DNA of 8,098 bases from Bacillota bacterium (GTDB lineage Bacteria; Bacillota; Clostridia; Christensenellales; SZUA-584), in NCBI GenBank assembly GCA_023441905.1, contig JAEZNC010000091.1:1-8098 (forward strand). The letters run 5' to 3'. Below are positions 5,989 through 8,098 of the stretch, in pieces. The number at the start of each line of letters is the position of its first letter. Position 1 is the stretch's first letter. The translations under genes and the position numbers were made by a program. The notes under the pieces were generated by a model. It was not told the DNA's origin and did no database searches. It saw only the letters and a program-made list of their open reading frames with translations.

Positions 5989-6072
5989 TTAAGCTATGTT
6001 CAAGTATCCCGAGAGGCTGTATGCCGACAGTACGCCATATGCAATTGCCATATGAACTTTTCTCGCCGACAC
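5989..6072 (-). CDS. 27-codon leader peptide upstream of the RsgA-RNHCP gene
   Basis: A GTG start at 6072 is preceded by GAGAGGTGAGATTT. GAGGTGA is a seven-base match to the anti-Shine-Dalgarno complement, at proper spacing. The peptide begins MSARKVHMAIAYGVLSAY and ends LNIA, with basic N-terminal residues and a mildly hydrophobic body. It lies about 28 bases after the predicted transcription start and 40 bases before an intrinsic terminator, which is followed by the GTPase gene. This matches leader peptides of translation-coupled transcription attenuators, such as those upstream of ribosome-protection and rRNA-methylase genes. The codons include a palindrome (6036-6054) that could pair with itself in the RNA. 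It could instead be a small functional protein. No homologue is recognised. Confidence 0.55.
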   Translation of the reverse strand: MSARKVHMAIAYGVLSAYSLSGYLNIA

Positions 6073-6106
6073 AAATCTCACCTCTCTTATAATAAATCTT
6101 TGGCTT

Positions 6107-6135
6107 ATAATACCATTAGCAAAGTCTGCTGTCAA
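6107..6135 (-). promoter_or_regulatory. Consensus promoter for the leader peptide and GTPase gene
   Basis: On the minus strand a perfect TTGACA (6135-6130), a 17-base spacer, then TATTAT (6112-6107). The predicted start is near 6100. A second copy of TATTATAAG lies 18 bases downstream (6094-6086), immediately before the Shine-Dalgarno. This is among the best promoters in the window, which makes the terminator before the GTPase more meaningful. Confidence 0.75.
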
Positions 6136-6216
6136 TATTCATCCAATACGGACTTTAATGAACCAAATAGAATAGTTTATATAATCGTAAATTTAAATGG
6201 AAAATAGCAGCGCTTT

Positions 6217-6473
6217 TTAATACACTGCCATTCCCCCATCATCTAAATTATTTCGTTTCAGATCCAGTTTCTTCTTTTTCAGCAAAATGATAATCAGCAA
6301 CGCAATCAGAATGATCGCAAAAACAGCGCCGCCAATCCACAGGAGAACCGTGCCGACACCTTGAGTATCTCTTGATTGCGGCTTGTTCAAGCCCGTGACT
6401 GCGATATTTTTTCGCCGCTCTGATCCGGAGTCAGCTTAACCTCGCGTGATTGTTGGCTGCCGTAGCTGTTTAT
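6217..6473 (-). pseudogene. Frameshifted 3' remnant of a membrane-anchored surface protein gene
   Basis: After an in-frame TAG (6476-6474) the minus strand encodes INSYGSQQSREVKLTPDQSGEK, then needs a +1 base within an A6 run (T6 on the plus strand, 6407-6412) to continue as IAVTGLNKPQSRDTQG. It then encodes a strong transmembrane segment (VLLWIGGAVFAIILIALLII) followed by LLKKKKLDLKR and a stop at 6217. This layout, with a hydrophilic Ser/Gln/Pro-rich linker, a membrane helix and a basic tail, is that of the C-terminal anchor of an extracellular protein. No LPxTG was seen. Neither frame has a start codon with a ribosome binding site. The fragment follows the GAP-family gene closely on the same strand. 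A single-base sequencing error could explain the shift, but the missing N-terminus would remain. Confidence 0.5.
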
Positions 6474-6508
6474 CTATTGAATTATTTGCGTCGAATCGTT
6501 TAATGCAA

Positions 6509-7246
6509 TTACATGTTGAGCAAAAGGGCCGTAGAATGATAAACCAATACAATACCGATTATCCAAATAACAGTCGGCGCTAAAATGTTTGACCATTTTG
6601 TGATTGCTCTTTTAATGACACGATAGATGTTATCAAACTTATCTTGTGCTTTCATATAGATAAAATAAAGAACAGCCAACGGCAAGGTATAAATGGTATT
6701 GTAGATGACAAGAATAACCGTCAATTCTAAAAAAGTCAGTTGGTGGTTTAGTAAAATTGCCAAAAATGCAAAATACGGCAGCGCCGTTGCCAGTTCTGAA
6801 ATTGTTGCGCCAACACCCATGGCAATGAGGGCAATAGGCGATACCGATTTTATTTTGCTTGCCGCTTCTTTTTCATCATCATCGGCAGCAGCAGTTTCCC
6901 CTTGCTTTATTGCCTGCACTTGTTTTTTCAATGTGCTAAGTTTTTTATTCTGTATGACAAAGGCTCCCCCGATAAGAAAAGCAATGCCGATAATAAGTTC
7001 AGCCACAAACAAATAGTACCCGTGACTTTCCACGATACCCGAAAAAAAGTTATCGATAAAAGCCACAAGTCCGAAGTATGCTAAAAATCCTCCGATAAGG
7101 TTTGTAATGCCCGTAGGCAAGATAAAATACCATATATCTTTTGGCTTCTTAACCATGCCTTGCAGAATGAATTGCTGCGTTATTGCAATCGGATTGAGGC
7201 TATCCGCAGCACTTGTTAAAATAGTTGGAAGTAGTAAGCTCCACAT
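6509..7246 (-). CDS. GAP/LysE-like six-segment membrane protein under a ykkC-class riboswitch
   Basis: The protein has 245 residues. The ATG at 7246 follows GAGGAGGACAAAGAACA. It has six predicted membrane helices in two groups of three, separated by a charged cytoplasmic loop at about 100-140 (KKQVQAIKQGETAAADDDEK). Each half contains a helix-breaking small-residue motif (SAADSLNPIAI near the N-terminus; GVGATISELATALPY in the second half), typical of LysE-superfamily exporters and of the GAP (Sap/SfLAP) family. LysE-type proteins export small metabolites; the substrate here is not visible in the protein. The long leader contains a guanidine-I-type riboswitch and an overlapping terminator, so the best guess is efflux of guanidine or a related cation. 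That assignment rests on the RNA, not on the protein. The family call is moderately sure. Confidence 0.75.
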   Translation of the reverse strand: MWSLLLPTILTSAADSLNPIAITQQFILQGMVKKPKDIWYFILPTGITNLIGGFLAYFGLVAFIDNFFSGIVESHGYYLFVAELIIGIAFLIGGAFVIQNKKLSTLKKQVQAIKQGETAAADDDEKEAASKIKSVSPIALIAMGVGATISELATALPYFAFLAILLNHQLTFLELTVILVIYNTIYTLPLAVLYFIYMKAQDKFDNIYRVIKRAITKWSNILAPTVIWIIGIVLVYHSTALLLNM

Positions 7247-7285
7247 TGTTCTTTGTCCTCCTCATGTTTTGCTATTGCCTGGGGC

Positions 7286-7328
7286 AAAAAAACAAGCCCA
7301 AGAGTCGTTATTAATTACTCCTGGGCTT
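7286..7328 (-). terminator. Riboswitch-controlled intrinsic terminator
   Basis: On the minus strand AAGCCCAGGAGT (7328-7317) pairs with ACTCTTGGGCTT (7305-7294), a 12-base stem with one G-U pair, followed by G and seven T residues (7292-7286). The 5' arm is also the conserved 3' end of the ykkC aptamer (AAGCCC..GGAG), so aptamer folding and terminator folding exclude each other. Ligand binding should therefore allow read-through. Confidence 0.88.
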
Positions 7329-7410
7329 TTCTCCCACCGTGTACATAATCCAAAGATTATGCGTTTTCTCTCGGACCAGACCAACTGCAAGAGTTGCGGA
7401 ACCCTAGAAA
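7317..7410 (-). promoter_or_regulatory. ykkC-yxkD class riboswitch, most likely guanidine-I
   Basis: The minus strand contains the conserved blocks of the ykkC aptamer in order: CTAGGGTTCCG (7407-7397), a hairpin CAACT/AGTTG, CTGGTCCGAGAG, a variable hairpin CATAAT/ATTATG, then ACACGGTGGGAGAAAAGCCC and AGGAG. Spacing matches what I remember of the Bacillus ykkC leader. Subtype 1 of this class senses guanidinium; subtype 2 variants sense ppGpp, PRPP or ADP-type ligands and differ at a few pocket positions that I cannot judge reliably by eye. The downstream gene encodes a transporter-like protein, which favours subtype 1. Confidence 0.9.
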
Positions 7411-7435
7411 ACTAAAGCAATATAAAATTTTGCAT

Positions 7436-7464
7436 ACAATAGCACGATTTTTGCGGTTTGTCAA
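7436..7464 (-). promoter_or_regulatory. Promoter of the riboswitch-controlled gene
   Basis: On the minus strand a perfect TTGACA (7464-7459), a 17-base spacer and TATTGT (7441-7436). The predicted start is near 7429, some 20 bases before the first conserved riboswitch block. A small hairpin, GCTGC/GCAGC (7469-7485), lies immediately upstream. Confidence 0.75.
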
Positions 7465-7969
7465 CATCGCTGCTTCAATGGCAGCATAAATTGATAAGTT
7501 TAGCCAGACATAGTTCTGGTTGAGAATCTTAACAACCCAAGCCAGTCAGAAGAGCTGAAGGTATAAATCTTAAGGCGCATCCATGCCATTATAACCGAAA
7601 CAATCAATCAAAGCTGCCAGGCAAAGGCATAGGCGGATATCGAAAGATCTGCGGCAGCGTTGTTTATTCAACACTCTGATAGACTGCAATGTGATCGGAG
7701 ACTCAACAGTCGGCAAGTCTGCGGTTCTAAAAACCAGACAATTATCGGCAACCTGATAAACTATTTCGGGCTGATTGACGGCGTTGGCCAGAAGATTTGG
7801 AACAATGTCAGCCGAAGCGAAAGAATGCCCTGTCCATACGGCGTTATTTCACCGCCCGAGCATTAAACCCGTCTTTCATCCGCTAAAATGTCATATTGGT
7901 ATTCATCAACCTCCATCGCAAGACCGCATGCGTCTTTGATCGCGATCGGCTCACGACTTTATCCCTTTC
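7465..7969. other. About 500 bases with no convincing gene, between the riboswitch promoter and the carboxyltransferase gene
   Basis: Both strands have moderately long open frames here, but none has a convincing start with a ribosome binding site or a recognisable family. The most coding-like piece is a 31-codon minus-strand stretch (7958-7863; SREPIAIKDACGLAMEVDEY, ending ADERRV and a stop). It begins just past the carboxyltransferase stop and could be the tail of a decayed gene. A short palindrome GATCGCGATC (7938-7947) and small inverted repeats (CCAGA/TCTGG near 7504-7519; AAGAC/GTCTT near 7920-7936) are present. No U-tract terminator was found for the carboxyltransferase transcript. Confidence 0.5.
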
Positions 7970-8098
7970 TCATAATGGTATGTTGCCATGTTTCTTAGCC
8001 GGCCTGTTTTCCCTTTTGCTGGCGAGCATAGCCAGCGCATTAACAATCCTGATTCTTGTGGTGGACGGCTCTATGACATCATCGACATAACCCCTGGC
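7970..8098 (-). CDS. Acyl-CoA carboxylase/decarboxylase carboxyltransferase subunit (MmdA/PccB type), last 42 codons
   Basis: The frame enters from the right edge and ends with a TGA at 7972-7970. The encoded tail contains RGYVDDVIEPSTTRIRI, then ALAMLASKRE, NRPAKKHGNIPL and the stop. RGY(V/I)DDVIEP, the R..I..AL.ML pattern and the closing KKHGNIPL are characteristic of the extreme C-terminus of biotin-dependent carboxyltransferase subunits. These include methylmalonyl-CoA decarboxylase alpha (MmdA), propionyl-CoA carboxylase beta and relatives. They move a carboxyl group between biotin and an acyl-CoA in the cytosol. Which member this is cannot be told from 42 residues. In an anaerobic clostridium, the sodium-pumping methylmalonyl-CoA decarboxylase is plausible. 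The gene appears to be the last of its transcript on this strand. Confidence 0.88.
   Translation of the reverse strand, partial: ARGYVDDVIEPSTTRIRIVNALAMLASKRENRPAKKHGNIPL

Noticed and set aside
5890..6207. Plus-strand frame of 105 codons opposite the leader region
   Set aside because: It is antisense to the promoter, leader ORF and terminator, and has no ribosome binding site or recognisable motif.
7408..7560. Minus-strand open frame (KILNQNYVWLNLSIY) running into the riboswitch
   Set aside because: No start codon with ribosome binding site; it overlaps a consensus promoter and a structured RNA, so it is probably chance.
7660..7866. Plus-strand 68-codon frame containing NLINYFGLIDGVGQKIW
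   Set aside because: The opposite strand is equally open, no ribosome binding site is present, and no family is recognised; left as unassigned sequence.
7896..8090. Plus-strand 64-codon frame at the right edge
   Set aside because: It is antisense to the recognisable carboxyltransferase C-terminus.

Overview
The window looks like the chromosome of a low-to-mid GC Firmicute, most likely an anaerobic gut-type clostridium. The signs are strong AGGAGG-type ribosome binding sites, frequent TTG starts, a GHKL-type histidine kinase with a LytTR regulator, a ykkC/guanidine-I riboswitch, and the end of a decarboxylase or carboxylase carboxyltransferase gene. No rRNA, tRNA, CRISPR array or intact mobile element was seen.

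Left part (1-4406). A minus-strand secreted beta-helix surface protein runs off the left edge. Next comes a small minus-strand lipoprotein, then, divergently on the plus strand, a LytTR response regulator and its sensor kinase, followed by a small Sm-like protein with its own promoter. The promoters of the surface protein and the lipoprotein share a precise architecture. Each has 9-base direct repeats at 21-base periodicity (ACATTTCAC as the first box of the pair) and then exactly 32 bases to a TATAAT -10 box, with no good -35. This is the geometry expected of LytTR-activated promoters, and the adjacent two-component system is the obvious activator. Together they look like a compact self-contained regulon: sensor, regulator, lipoprotein, surface protein.

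Middle part (4407-6135). A minus-strand gene encodes an RsgA-like circularly permuted GTPase (ribosome biogenesis) fused to a C-terminal RNHCP zinc-binding domain. Upstream lie a consensus promoter, a 27-codon leader ORF with a strong Shine-Dalgarno, and an intrinsic terminator in front of the GTPase start. That is the layout of a leader-peptide transcription attenuator, so the gene may respond to ribosome stalling or inhibition.

Right part (6136-8098). On the minus strand a sigma-70-type promoter drives a ykkC-class (guanidine-I) riboswitch with an overlapping terminator, then a six-segment GAP/LysE-like membrane protein, suggesting a guanidine-responsive exporter. Behind it is a frameshifted relic of a membrane-anchored surface protein. 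The right edge holds the last 42 codons of an MmdA/PccB-type carboxyltransferase, separated from the riboswitch promoter by about 500 bases without a recognisable gene.

All assignments come from reading the sequence. Families are named from remembered motifs and no search was run.
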